From contig CAJUTE010000001.1 in assembly GCA_910589555.1 (NCBI GenBank), positions 62,093 to 126,092 of the forward strand: a stretch of 64,000 bases of DNA. Direction: 5' to 3'. Position numbers and translations under genes: made by a program. Shown piece by piece: positions 1-8,509 of the stretch (position 1 is its first letter; every line of letters starts with the position of its first letter). The DNA is from an uncultured Muribaculum sp. Lineage in GTDB: Bacteria > Bacteroidota > Bacteroidia > Bacteroidales > Muribaculaceae. The notes under the pieces were generated by a model. The model searched no databases. It was not told the DNA's origin and was given only the letters and a program-made list of their open reading frames with translations.

Positions 1-212
1 ATCTCGTATGCAAGAATAGAGCCGCCGATAAATCCGCGCGATTCAATACCCACTACTTTAGTAACGCCCTTGTCGCGATAAAGTTGCGCCAAGTCCCATC
101 CAACGATATGGAGGGCACGCGCATCCTTGAACATGGTGGTGAGATCACGGAAAATGATACCCTCCTTCGGGAAATCAATCACATCGCGGATTTTTGACTT
201 TAAATATTCCAT
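1..212 (-). CDS. apt: adenine phosphoribosyltransferase, N-terminal part
   Basis: This is the first 70 codons of Apt; the rest lies beyond the window edge. Apt makes AMP from adenine and PRPP in purine salvage (cytoplasmic). The visible protein starts MEYLKSKIRDVIDFPKEG and continues with GIIFRDLTTMFKD, the family's N-terminal signature, then VVGIESRGFIGG, the conserved segment before the PRPP loop. The PRPP-binding motif itself is not in the window. The ATG at 210-212 is the only plausible start. It lies downstream of mnmG on the same strand, an arrangement I recall from other Bacteroidales. A parS-like site separates the two genes. Identification is firm; only the 3' end is missing. Confidence 0.93.
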   Translation of the reverse strand, partial: MEYLKSKIRDVIDFPKEGIIFRDLTTMFKDARALHIVGWDLAQLYRDKGVTKVVGIESRGFIGGSILAYE

Positions 213-253
213 AGACTTATGTGTTAAATTATTGTTTTCTACTTTATTATATT

Positions 254-269
254 TGTTCCACGTGAAACA
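254..269. other. parS-like chromosome partition site
   Basis: The 16-mer TGTTCCACGTGAAACA matches the bacterial parS consensus TGTTNCACGTGAAACA at every defined base. It lies in the short gap between mnmG and apt, one base from the mnmG stop codon. parS is bound by ParB, which spreads and loads SMC near the replication origin. No parA or parB is in this window, so the role is inferred from the sequence match alone. Confidence 0.75.
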
Positions 270-2147
270 TTAACGCCCGAGTAACAACAGCAGGATATTG
301 ATGTCGCTCGGCGAAATGCCCGGAATGCGGCTTGCCTGCGCCACTGTCTCGGGCTGGAATTTTTCGAGTTTCTGCCTTGCCTCGGTTGAAAGGGATTTCA
401 ACTCGGCGTAATTGAACCGTCCCTTTATCTTGAGCTCTTCAAGACGGTGGAGCTTGTCGGCTACGAGACGTTCGCGGTCGATATAGCCCTGATACTTCAC
501 AAGGATCTCGGCAGCCTCCACTATCTCCTCGCGGCGGTCATCCTCAATGGAAGCCACAGCCTCGGCGAGAGCGGGAATGTGGGGCGACAGATTCTCGAAA
601 TTAAGTTGCGGGCGCAGCAGCAGGTCGAATAGCTTGCAGCCGTGTTTCAATGGAGCCACACCCATCTCCTCAAGCACCGGATTGATCAACGCCGGCTTAA
701 TCGAGAAGCCACGTGTGAACTCGATAAGACGGTCGCGCTGTTCCCTCTTTGACAGCATCAATCGATAGCGCTCCTCGGTGGCAAGTCCTATCTCATAGCC
801 TCGCGGAGTGAGACGCATATCGGCATCATCCTGACGCAAAAGGATACGGTATTCAGCACGGGAAGTGAACATACGGTAAGGCTCATCCACGCCCTTTATA
901 ACAAGGTCGTCAATAAGCACGCCTATATATGCCTCATCCCTGCCGAGGGTGAACGGAGCCTTCCCTTTCACCTTCAACGCAGCGTTGATACCGGCTATCA
1001 ATCCTTGCCCGGCAGCTTCCTCATATCCGGTGGTGCCGTTGACCTGACCGGCAAAATAGAGGCTCTCCACAAGCTTGGTTTCAAGGGTGTGGTTAAGCTG
1101 TCGAGGATCAAAGAAATCATATTCTATGGCATATCCCGGACGGTAAATCTGCACATCGGCAAGAGCCGGAATAGTGTGCATAGCCCCGATCTGGATATTC
1201 ATGGGCAGCGATGACGAGAAGCCGTTCAGATAGAACTCCTGCGTGGTTTCCCCCTCCGGTTCCAGAAACAGCTGATGCTCGGTTTTATCGGCGAAAGTGA
1301 CTATTTTCGTTTCGATACTGGGGCAATAACGGGGTCCTATGCTTTGTATCTGACCGTTGAACAACGGCGAATCGGGCAAACCTTCACGCAGGATTTCGTG
1401 AGTGCTCTCGTTAGTGTAGACCGTGTAACACTCGCGTTGCTTAAGCTCGCGTTTCACCGAAGGCAGGTAGCTGAACTTATGATAGTCGTTCTCCCCTGCC
1501 TGAGGCGTTGTAAGCTCCCATTTCACGCTTCGTCCGTCGATTCTCACCGGAGTTCCGGTCTTCATTCGGTCAGTGGCGAAGCCATAGTCGTGCAACTGCT
1601 CGGTCACGCCGTAGGCGGCGGGTTCCGATATACGTCCGCCTTTCACCTGAGCACGTCCCACGTGCATGAGCCCGTTAAGGAATGTTCCGGCGGTAAGAAT
1701 CACCGCTTTCGCATGAAATTCAGCTCCAAGAGCGGTTTTCACACCTTTCACCTTGCCATCCTCGATGATAAGCGAGTTGACCGAATCCTGCCACATATAG
1801 AGATTAGGGGTATTCTCAAGAATGCCGCGCCAGGTTTCGCTGAAACGCATACGGTCACTCTGCGCGCGAGGGCTCCACATAGCCGGACCTTTCGACCGGT
1901 TGAGCATACGGAATTGTATGGCGGTGCGGTCGGTCACGATTCCCATCATGCCGCCGAGCGCGTCAATCTCACGCACAATCTGCCCTTTTGCAATGCCACC
2001 CACGGCAGGGTTGCAGCTCATCTGGGCGATTTTGTTCATGTCCATGGTTATAAGCATGGTCGAGGCACCCATTTTAGCCGATGCGGCAGCAGCCTCGCAA
2101 CCGGCATGACCGGCGCCTATAACGATTACATCGTAGTCAAATGTCAT
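270..2147 (-). CDS. mnmG: tRNA uridine-5-carboxymethylaminomethyl modification enzyme MnmG (GidA)
   Basis: MnmG is the FAD-binding subunit that with MnmE installs cmnm5 on U34 of several tRNAs. At 625 residues it has the usual length. The N-terminus has the dinucleotide-binding motif VIGAGHAGCEAA (about residues 9-20), followed by the family segments SCNPAVGGIAKG (about 44-55) and REIDALGGMMG. The segment TGYEEAAGQGL (about 375-385) is the second MnmG signature, and the C-terminal helical domain ends in RIPGISPSDINILLLLLGR. The gene follows ybeY with a 35-base gap and precedes apt, so ybeY-mnmG-apt probably form one transcript. MnmE is not in the window. Nothing looks damaged. Confidence 0.97.
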   Translation of the reverse strand: MTFDYDVIVIGAGHAGCEAAAASAKMGASTMLITMDMNKIAQMSCNPAVGGIAKGQIVREIDALGGMMGIVTDRTAIQFRMLNRSKGPAMWSPRAQSDRMRFSETWRGILENTPNLYMWQDSVNSLIIEDGKVKGVKTALGAEFHAKAVILTAGTFLNGLMHVGRAQVKGGRISEPAAYGVTEQLHDYGFATDRMKTGTPVRIDGRSVKWELTTPQAGENDYHKFSYLPSVKRELKQRECYTVYTNESTHEILREGLPDSPLFNGQIQSIGPRYCPSIETKIVTFADKTEHQLFLEPEGETTQEFYLNGFSSSLPMNIQIGAMHTIPALADVQIYRPGYAIEYDFFDPRQLNHTLETKLVESLYFAGQVNGTTGYEEAAGQGLIAGINAALKVKGKAPFTLGRDEAYIGVLIDDLVIKGVDEPYRMFTSRAEYRILLRQDDADMRLTPRGYEIGLATEERYRLMLSKREQRDRLIEFTRGFSIKPALINPVLEEMGVAPLKHGCKLFDLLLRPQLNFENLSPHIPALAEAVASIEDDRREEIVEAAEILVKYQGYIDRERLVADKLHRLEELKIKGRFNYAELKSLSTEARQKLEKFQPETVAQASRIPGISPSDINILLLLLGR

Positions 2148-2182
2148 ATATTCTGTTCCTTTTTATGGAATTAAGATATTGC

Positions 2183-2611
2183 TTACTGACAGCTTTTTAA
2201 CAGCTCCAAAGCCTCATTTTCATGGGCTTCCATGATCTCCCGTTCGCCGGGACCCTTGTCGTTTATGCCGCAAAGGTGGAGTATTCCATGAATAATCACA
2301 CGATCCAACTCATTGCAATACGTGGCTCCCACAAGCTCGGCATTGGTGGCAACAGTGTCAAGCGATATAAAGAGATCGCCGCTTATGAGTTTGCCACGCG
2401 AATAATCAAATGTGATGATATCGGTGTAGTAATCATGATTCAGAAACTGACGGTTCACGTCAATAATCTTGTCATCATTACAGAAAATATACACAACCGG
2501 ACCCAATATCCGGCAATGTCGGCGAGCCACCTCTTCAATCCAGCGGGCATATCTCGCAAAATCAAGTTCGGGAAGCTCAACTCCATCGGCGAGCCATTCC
2601 AGTTTCTCCAT
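2183..2611 (-). CDS. ybeY: endoribonuclease YbeY (rRNA maturation factor)
   Basis: A 142-residue UPF0054 protein. YbeY is a zinc-dependent RNase in 16S rRNA 3'-end maturation and ribosome quality control. The metal motif is HGILHLCGINDK near residues 108-119: the first two histidines are present, and the third, found in many bacteria as GxDH, is replaced by DK. I recall this replacement in Bacteroidota members, so it is probably lineage-typical rather than a defect. The start at 2611 gives MEKLEWLADGVELPELD, a normal N-terminus; a longer reading frame here is an out-of-frame shadow. It heads the likely ybeY-mnmG-apt operon. Confidence 0.93.
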   Translation of the reverse strand: MEKLEWLADGVELPELDFARYARWIEEVARRHCRILGPVVYIFCNDDKIIDVNRQFLNHDYYTDIITFDYSRGKLISGDLFISLDTVATNAELVGATYCNELDRVIIHGILHLCGINDKGPGEREIMEAHENEALELLKSCQ

Positions 2612-2638
2612 CGTAAAATTAATGCCTGTTTATCAATG

Positions 2639-2670
2639 CAAAAATAGGCAAATTTCGCCACATAATCAAG
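2639..2670 (-). promoter_or_regulatory. Bacteroidota-type promoter for ybeY-mnmG-apt
   Basis: On the minus strand TATTTTTG (2646 down to 2639) fits the TAnnTTTG -7 element, and CTTG (2670 to 2667), 20 bases upstream, is near the TTTG -33 element. It is about 28 bases ahead of the ybeY start. Confidence 0.45.
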
Positions 2671-2683
2671 CCTTGAGGGCTTG

Positions 2684-3916
2684 CTAATGGAAGAATATAT
2701 ATGCCGCCACAATACCGGCAACAGAGCCTGTCACATCGGCAAGAAGAGCGTAGGGCACGGCATATCTCGTCTTCACCACGCCCACGCTGCCAAAATAGAC
2801 GGCAAGGATGTAGAAGGTGGTGTCGGTGCTACCCTGTATAGCCGCCGAAACGCGGGAAACAAACGCATCAGGACCATAGGCGCTCATAAGGTCGACCATC
2901 ATGCCACGGCTTCCCGAGCCGCTCAACGGCTTCATCAGCGCGGTGGGAAGAGCGCCCACCCAGTCGGCATTTACACCGATGGCATTGAAGCAACCGGCAA
3001 TGAAATCGGTGATCACCTCCATCGCTCCCGATGCCCTGAACATACCGATAGCCACAAGGATAGCCACAAGATACGGTATGATCATTACCGCTGTCTTGAA
3101 TCCCTCCTTAGCACCCTCGATAAAACAGTCATACATATTGATGCGCTTCCTCAATCCGGCACACAGAAACATGATTATAACACTGAATAGCAATACATTA
3201 GCAACAAACGAAGAATACAATTCAACCTTCTCTTTGGGCAACGAGGAGAAAAACCACACTATCAGTGCCACAGCGGCTGCAAGTCCTCCGAGCCACGCGA
3301 TCATCACCTTGTCCCAAAGCCGTATGCGCTGCTTCACGCAGAGAGCCACTATGCCCACAAATGTGGAGATGAACGTAGCCAAAAGAATGGGCAGAAAGAC
3401 ATCGGTGGGATTTGCCGCACCCGCCTGCGCTCGGTACATCATTATCCCAATAGGAATAAAACACAGTCCTGAAGCGTTGAGTATCAAGAACATGAGCATG
3501 GCATCGGTAGCAGTATCCTTTTTAGGATTTAACGACTGCATCTCCTGCATAGCCTTCAGCCCCAACGGAGTGGCGGCATTGTCAAGACCAAGCATATTAG
3601 CCGATACATTCATGAAGATGGAGCCCATTGCCGGATGCCCCTTTGGAATACCCGGAAAAAGGCGGCTGAAAAGAGGGCTTATCAATCGCCCGAAAAACTG
3701 AATGACACCGGCACGCTCGCCTATCTTCATCAATCCCATCCACAGGGCAAGCACCCCGGTAAGCCCCAATGATATTTCAAACGCGGTGGCTGCCGACGTG
3801 AAAGAGGCGCCCATGATATTGCTCCAGATGGAAAAGTCGCCGAAGAAAACGGTCTTGCCTAACGCAACGATGAAGGCAAGAAGAAAAAACGCGATCCAGA
3901 TGTAATTTAATGCCAT
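2684..3916 (-). CDS. SpmA/SpmB-type nucleoside-recognition (Gate) membrane protein
   Basis: A 410-residue integral membrane protein resembling a fusion of spore maturation proteins SpmA and SpmB, each a nucleoside-recognition Gate domain. The N-terminal half carries the SpmA signature MGSIFMNVSANMLGLDNAAT followed by PLGLKAMQEMQ (about residues 100-130). The C-terminal half carries SGSRGMMVDLMSAYGPDAF and STDTTFYILAVYFGSVGV (about 335-385), typical of SpmB. Multiple hydrophobic helices span the length. Such fusions are common in non-sporulating Bacteroidota, where a transport role is suspected but unproven. Minus-strand TATTTTTG at 3938-3931 is a likely -7 element just upstream. It may be transcribed separately from ybeY. 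Confidence 0.85.
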   Translation of the reverse strand: MALNYIWIAFFLLAFIVALGKTVFFGDFSIWSNIMGASFTSAATAFEISLGLTGVLALWMGLMKIGERAGVIQFFGRLISPLFSRLFPGIPKGHPAMGSIFMNVSANMLGLDNAATPLGLKAMQEMQSLNPKKDTATDAMLMFLILNASGLCFIPIGIMMYRAQAGAANPTDVFLPILLATFISTFVGIVALCVKQRIRLWDKVMIAWLGGLAAAVALIVWFFSSLPKEKVELYSSFVANVLLFSVIIMFLCAGLRKRINMYDCFIEGAKEGFKTAVMIIPYLVAILVAIGMFRASGAMEVITDFIAGCFNAIGVNADWVGALPTALMKPLSGSGSRGMMVDLMSAYGPDAFVSRVSAAIQGSTDTTFYILAVYFGSVGVVKTRYAVPYALLADVTGSVAGIVAAYIFFH

Positions 3917-4030
3917 TGCAAGTTTTTTTACAAAAATAGCGGAAAAAATCGAAATCCACCTCTCCCCTACCCCATTGATGATTCATTTTTTAGAAAACTG
4001 AGAGTAATGGGCTCGGCAAAATTTTTCTGA

Positions 4031-4083
4031 GCAAAAACAAAAACACGGAAAATAAGGCTTATCGCTCTGATTTTCCGTGTTTT
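4031..4083 (-). terminator. Rho-independent terminator of the GltD-like gene
   Basis: A perfect 14-bp inverted repeat (AAAACACGGAAAAT at 4040-4053 and its complement at 4070-4083, 16-base loop) lies about 110 bases after the stop of the GltD-like gene. On the minus strand the stem is followed by a T-rich run (TTTTTGTTTTTGC), as expected for termination in that direction. Confidence 0.75.
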
Positions 4084-4191
4084 AATACTCAACATGACGC
4101 TCTGAGAATTAAAAATTCAAAAGCGGCATGGGGAGATTCCAGAAATTTCTCACTGTTGTGGTGAAAAATTGTTAATAAGTTTTTATCTATG

Positions 4192-5514
4192 CTAATTGGT
4201 TTTTTCGTCCTTCGGTTGTTCGATGGCATCGAGCAATTTTATGGCATCGACATACTGAATGATTCCCTCAGCCACCTTTTGCGCATCCTGCATGGCATGG
4301 ACCACCGTAGCCGGACGATTGGTGACATCACCACCGGCAAACACCCCCTTGCGGGTGGTCATGCCGTAAGGGACATCGCGGGTGATGACATATCCCTTGT
4401 TGTCGACTTCTATACCGTGGGTGGTCGACACGATTCGGGATGCGGGCTTGCTGCCCACCGCCATGATCACCTTGTCGGCTTCAAGAACCACACGTTCACC
4501 CTCGGTCTCGATCACCACCTCATTCAGCTCGCCATCCTTGTCATGGATTTCGACAATCGACGACTTCCACAGGAATTTCACTCCCTCGCTGACCGCATCG
4601 TCATACTCCGCTCTCAAGGCGCTCATCTCGTCGACCGTGCGATGATACACCACAGTCACTTCAGCCGCTCCGAGGCGCACCGCCGTGCGGGCAGCATCCA
4701 TCGCCGTGTTTCCGCATCCCACGACAAACACCTTGTGTCCCTCCTTCACATGAACCTCATCGCGGTTAAGATAACCCGAATTATATAGGCTCACTCGACG
4801 CAAGAAGTAGACAGCCTGACGCACCCCCACGAGATTTCCTCCGGGAATGTCGAGCCTCTTGGGCTTGCCGGTACCGGTAGCCATGAATATGGCGTCAAAT
4901 CCATGGTGGAACAGATCATCTATAGTATAGTCATGCCCCACTGTGGTGTTGCAATGGAAAGCCACGCCGAGCTGCTCGATCTTTTTAATCTCGCGGCGCA
5001 CCACATCCTTAGGCAGACGATACTCCGGAATGCCGAACATGAGCACCCCGCCCGGTTCCGGCTCCATCTCGAATATCTCCACCGCAAATCCTTTGCGAGC
5101 AAGCTCGCCGGCAACAGTAAGCCCGGCGGGTCCGCTGCCGATCACGGCAACGCGACCGCGATTCTTCGGCAGGATATTCTCATGGGTAAGCCCCATGTTG
5201 GAGTCAAAATCCGAAATAAACTGCTCCAGTTTTCCTATATGTATATGTTCGCCTTTCTTATTAAGCACGCAGTGTCCTTCACACTGACGCTCGTGCGCGC
5301 ACACACGTCCGCACACCGCGGGCAAGCTGCTTTTAGCGTTGATCAGAGCCATCGCGTTACCGAGATTACCCATCGACAGCTCATGTATCCAGTCAGGAAT
5401 ATCATTGGATATCGGACACCCCTTCTTGCACAAAGGCACCTTGCAATGCAAACATCTTTTAGCCTCTTTAATCGCCTCAAGCATGGTGTAGCCGTCATTT
5501 CCGTCTTTAAACAT
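4192..5514 (-). CDS. GltD/NfnL-like FAD and NAD(P)-dependent oxidoreductase
   Basis: A 440-residue protein of the glutamate synthase small subunit family. An N-terminal Fer4-type domain has cysteines in RCLHCKVPLCKKGCP (about residues 20-34) and CGRVCAHERQCEGHC (about 68-82), for [4Fe-4S] clusters. Then come an FAD motif GSGPAGLTVAGELA (about 126-139), an NAD(P) motif VGCGNTAMDAARTA (about 262-275) and the closing GGDVTNRPATVVHAMQDA. The family includes GltD, the standalone archaeal-type GltA glutamate synthase and NfnB; none of the usual partners (GltB or NfnA) is adjacent, so the electron acceptor is open. The minus-strand TAACTTTG at 5567-5560 is a plausible -7 element, and a strong terminator follows the gene, indicating a single-gene unit. 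Confidence 0.85.
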   Translation of the reverse strand: MFKDGNDGYTMLEAIKEAKRCLHCKVPLCKKGCPISNDIPDWIHELSMGNLGNAMALINAKSSLPAVCGRVCAHERQCEGHCVLNKKGEHIHIGKLEQFISDFDSNMGLTHENILPKNRGRVAVIGSGPAGLTVAGELARKGFAVEIFEMEPEPGGVLMFGIPEYRLPKDVVRREIKKIEQLGVAFHCNTTVGHDYTIDDLFHHGFDAIFMATGTGKPKRLDIPGGNLVGVRQAVYFLRRVSLYNSGYLNRDEVHVKEGHKVFVVGCGNTAMDAARTAVRLGAAEVTVVYHRTVDEMSALRAEYDDAVSEGVKFLWKSSIVEIHDKDGELNEVVIETEGERVVLEADKVIMAVGSKPASRIVSTTHGIEVDNKGYVITRDVPYGMTTRKGVFAGGDVTNRPATVVHAMQDAQKVAEGIIQYVDAIKLLDAIEQPKDEKTN

Positions 5515-5851
5515 ATCTTTCTTAGATTATAATTATGAATAGCTTTCCAAATCAGCCTGCAAAGTTACATCATATTTCCGAGATTCCCACCAATACTCCA
5601 TACCCTATAATGATTACTCATCATTTTTATAGAATCTTTAGTGAAATGCTAAGGTGAGATGCCTATATGTATGAGCGAATTTGCTGAATGTTTCCAATTA
5701 CAATAGAATCCGAAAGATTCATCATATAAGACGAATCTTTCAGATTCAGAAATGATTGTGTCATCTTTCCGGGTGTCTGCGCCTACGGCTCCGGCACCCG
5801 GCTATAGAAGAGATGAATCCTGACGGATTCGCGATACCGATCCTTAGATTG
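5515..5851. repeat. 337-base intergenic region with a cluster of extragenic hairpins
   Basis: No gene is seen here. Three inverted repeats follow one another: GAATCCGAAAGATTC (5706-5720) with GAATCTTTCAGATTC (5733-5747), a 15-bp stem with one mismatch; CCGGGTG (5769-5775) with CACCCGG (5795-5801); and GAATCC (5815-5820) with GGATTC (5825-5830). The first two share GAATC/GATTC-rich words with the third. The array resembles a repetitive extragenic palindrome cluster. It sits between the 3' end of the fucosidase gene and the promoter of the GltD-like gene, so it may also act as the fucosidase terminator. Copy number elsewhere in the genome cannot be judged. Confidence 0.5.
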
Positions 5852-8248
5852 TCACTTCAGGGTGAGGTGGTAGGTTTCTCCGGCTTTGGTTTTGAATTCA
5901 ATCTTGTCGGTTCCGGTCACTTTGAACTTCACAGGCTTGCCGCTGCCGTCCTTGATATCGGCATTTCCAATTCCATTGTAAAGCAGACTACAGGTTTCTC
6001 CCTTGTTGGAGAGCAGCGACATCTCAGCCACTTTTCCGTCACGCCATGAAGCCGACACGTCAAAGTTGCCCCTTGCTTTCAGTCCGCTGAAAGAGCCTTC
6101 GCTCCAGTTTTCGGGTAGAGCGGCAAGCGGTTCAATGTAGCCGGCATGGCTCTGAAGCAGCATCTCAGCCACTCCGGCAGTGCCGCCGAAATTAGCATCG
6201 ATCTGGAACGGAGGATGCACTCCCCACAGATTTTCCATGACTTTATCAGTGAGTATCATGCGATAAAATTTGTAGGCTTGGCTGCCATTTTTCAAGCGTG
6301 CCCATGCCGCCTGTCGATGAGCCATCGACCAGCCTTTCAAGCTCGGGCTCTCCCCTCTCATCTCCAGAGCCACACGCGCGCCCTGCTCCCACTCGGGAGT
6401 GGTGCCGTTGATCAAAGTGCCGGGATAGACCAGACACAAGTGGGAAATGTGGCGATGGTGAGGATCGCCGATATCGCTGTACTTATTCTCCTCGCGGTAC
6501 TCCTTCAATTGCCCCGACGCGCCGATGTGCACGGGATCAAGCTTGGTGATCTGCTCTTCCACCACCTTCAGGAAGGGGTCTTTTTTCTTCAAAATTTTAG
6601 CTGCGGCAAGAAGGTCATTGAAGTTCTCCCATATCATCCCCTGGTCAAATGTACAACCGACAGTCTGATAAGGCACTCCGTTATGCTGATTTTCCGGAGA
6701 AGATGACGGGTTGGCAAGCAACCATCCCTCCTCGTTGGGCTTCAAAGTCTTTGACAGGAATTTCGCCATACCCAACAGAGCCGGATAAGTATGCTTTTCA
6801 AGAATCTCCTTATCCCTGGTGAAGTCATAATAGTCCCAATACATCTTGGTGGTGAAGCCGCCGGTTCCGGGACCTGAATGACCGCCGGGCGAGCCTATTC
6901 CGAATGCCGACGCGCCGGTGCCTATAGCCCATCCGTTCTCGCCTTCCACGGGGCTTAGAGCGTCGGGATTATTCTTTGTGATGTAATTCACCGCATTTAT
7001 TTGCGCTGCCTTGCGATATGCCTCGTTATAGTTGACAAACGGCTCAAAAAGCTCCGTAAGATTGGTGTTGAACGCGTGCCAATAATTCATCTGCACGTTG
7101 ATATTGTGCCAGTAGCCGCCTGACCACGGCGAAACATCATACTGCGTCCATGCGCCCTGCAAATTGGCGGGCAACGCTCCGGGGCGCGACGCCGAAATCA
7201 ACAAGTATCGTCCGTACTGAAAGAAAAGTTCCTCAAGATACGGGCTTGGGGTTCCCTCCTGATAGCTGTGCAGCAATCGGTCGGTGGGAAGATCGGAAAT
7301 CTCATCGGTAAGGCACAGGTCAACCCTGTTGAACAGCGACTGATAGTCGGCTACGTGCTCGGCTTTCAATGCGTCATAACCCTTGCTGCACGCCGAGGCG
7401 ATACGCTCAGAAACCGCACGGTGAGGATGCTCATTTCCCTTGCATTTCTCATCGTGAGGAAGCACAAACACACCCTCGTTCAACTGATAGGAAGTGCCTG
7501 CCGCAATGAGAATCACCACGCTGTCGGCACGGTTCACCTCAATGGTTCCGCCATCGCCCGAGGCATTATTACGCGCCTCGATGGAGCCACCGTAATTCAG
7601 CACCTTCACCTGTCCCTCGTAATCAAGGTTCATGTACTCCATTTTGCCCGACATGGTGATCAAGTCGCCCTTGGCTGACACCACTCCCGTGCGTCCGTCA
7701 TTCTCACGACCCGGATTCAGATAGGGCAGCACCGGGCGCACACGGAACGAGAGCATTCCGGGGGTGTCGGATTTCAGTTTCACGGCAACCACATTTGCCG
7801 GATAGCTCACAAAATATTCACGGGAATAATTGACTCCGTTGTGCTCATAGTCAACGGTGGAGACAGCGTCATTCAAACGCAGCTCACGGCGGTAACCCTT
7901 GGTGCCGTTGTGGAAAATATCAAGGTAAATCTCAGCAAAATTGGTAAAATTACCACGTCCGTTGTAAGGACCCATATTGCCCAGAGTTTTCTCTGCAATC
8001 TGGATACGCTCAGTATCGGTGCGTCCGAAAATATTGACACCCATATAACCGTTTCCAAGCGGCAGCGACCACCGTTCCCAATCCTCATCAAAAGGAAATC
8101 CACGTGAAACCACCTTGTCGTAGATGCTACCGCGATTGAGCGCCGGACGCTCATACCATAATGAATAACTTTTGTTCAACTCCCCCGCCTTAATCACAAC
8201 AGGAAGTGAGAGCAGACACAGCATAAATACAATTGACCTTCTCAACAT
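5852..8248 (-). CDS. GH95 family alpha-L-fucosidase (secreted)
   Basis: A 798-residue glycoside hydrolase of family 95, which removes alpha-1,2-linked L-fucose from glycans such as mucin and milk oligosaccharides; some members act on alpha-L-galactose. An N-terminal signal peptide is visible (hydrophobic core about residues 5-20, ending near KAGE). Family residues are present: asparagines in NINVQMNYW (about 382-390), the glutamate in NPSSSPEN (about 513-520), and the aspartate in QIDANFGG (about 682-689), corresponding to the catalytic Asn/Glu/Asp set of the bifidobacterial enzyme. No SusC/SusD pair is adjacent, so it is a lone gene rather than part of a polysaccharide utilisation locus. Its leader holds a perfect 13-bp hairpin. 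Confidence 0.93.
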   Translation of the reverse strand: MLRRSIVFMLCLLSLPVVIKAGELNKSYSLWYERPALNRGSIYDKVVSRGFPFDEDWERWSLPLGNGYMGVNIFGRTDTERIQIAEKTLGNMGPYNGRGNFTNFAEIYLDIFHNGTKGYRRELRLNDAVSTVDYEHNGVNYSREYFVSYPANVVAVKLKSDTPGMLSFRVRPVLPYLNPGRENDGRTGVVSAKGDLITMSGKMEYMNLDYEGQVKVLNYGGSIEARNNASGDGGTIEVNRADSVVILIAAGTSYQLNEGVFVLPHDEKCKGNEHPHRAVSERIASACSKGYDALKAEHVADYQSLFNRVDLCLTDEISDLPTDRLLHSYQEGTPSPYLEELFFQYGRYLLISASRPGALPANLQGAWTQYDVSPWSGGYWHNINVQMNYWHAFNTNLTELFEPFVNYNEAYRKAAQINAVNYITKNNPDALSPVEGENGWAIGTGASAFGIGSPGGHSGPGTGGFTTKMYWDYYDFTRDKEILEKHTYPALLGMAKFLSKTLKPNEEGWLLANPSSSPENQHNGVPYQTVGCTFDQGMIWENFNDLLAAAKILKKKDPFLKVVEEQITKLDPVHIGASGQLKEYREENKYSDIGDPHHRHISHLCLVYPGTLINGTTPEWEQGARVALEMRGESPSLKGWSMAHRQAAWARLKNGSQAYKFYRMILTDKVMENLWGVHPPFQIDANFGGTAGVAEMLLQSHAGYIEPLAALPENWSEGSFSGLKARGNFDVSASWRDGKVAEMSLLSNKGETCSLLYNGIGNADIKDGSGKPVKFKVTGTDKIEFKTKAGETYHLTLK

Positions 8249-8285
8249 AATCGGTTTATTTTAATAATGCAAAAAAATACAAGTC

Positions 8286-8334
8286 AGGAAGAGGTGCCAC
8301 AACACACCCGGCACCTCTTCCTACAGCAAAGATA
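8286..8334 (-). promoter_or_regulatory. promoter -7 element and 5' leader hairpin of the GH95 gene
   Basis: Minus-strand TATCTTTG (8334-8327) fits TAnnTTTG. Directly after the expected transcription start lies a perfect 13-bp inverted repeat, GGCACCTCTTCCT (8310-8322) with its complement (8286-8298), 11-base loop. The transcript would begin at or within a stem-loop. A T-rich stretch follows about nine bases after the stem, so it is either a protective 5' stem or a weak attenuator. Confidence 0.4.
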
Positions 8335-8447
8335 AGCAATCATCCAAAAATTTACAACATCTCAAAGCATCATGACAGCTCACCGGCATCATAAATCGGC
8401 ATATCACACAATATTATCTCTACGGGAAATAATTTGAGAATAAAATG

Positions 8448-8479
8448 TTTGCGCGCGTACGTGATAAGCCTTAACTTTG
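8448..8479 (+). promoter_or_regulatory. promoter of panB
   Basis: TTTG at 8448-8451 and TAACTTTG at 8472-8479, separated by 20 bases, match the Bacteroidota TTTG-N19/20-TAnnTTTG promoter and precede the panB ATG by about 30 bases. Confidence 0.7.
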
Positions 8480-8509
8480 CCCCGATTTTTCAACTAATCA
8501 AAACATATT

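Noticed and set aside
1275..2174. 299-codon open frame on the + strand opposite mnmG
   Set aside because: It is a shadow of the well-conserved mnmG gene, with low-quality composition and no recognisable domain.
8097..8112. CCACGTGAAACC inside the fucosidase gene as a second parS site
   Set aside because: It shares the CACGTGAAAC core but differs from the 16-mer consensus at four outer positions and lies in coding sequence, so it is probably chance.
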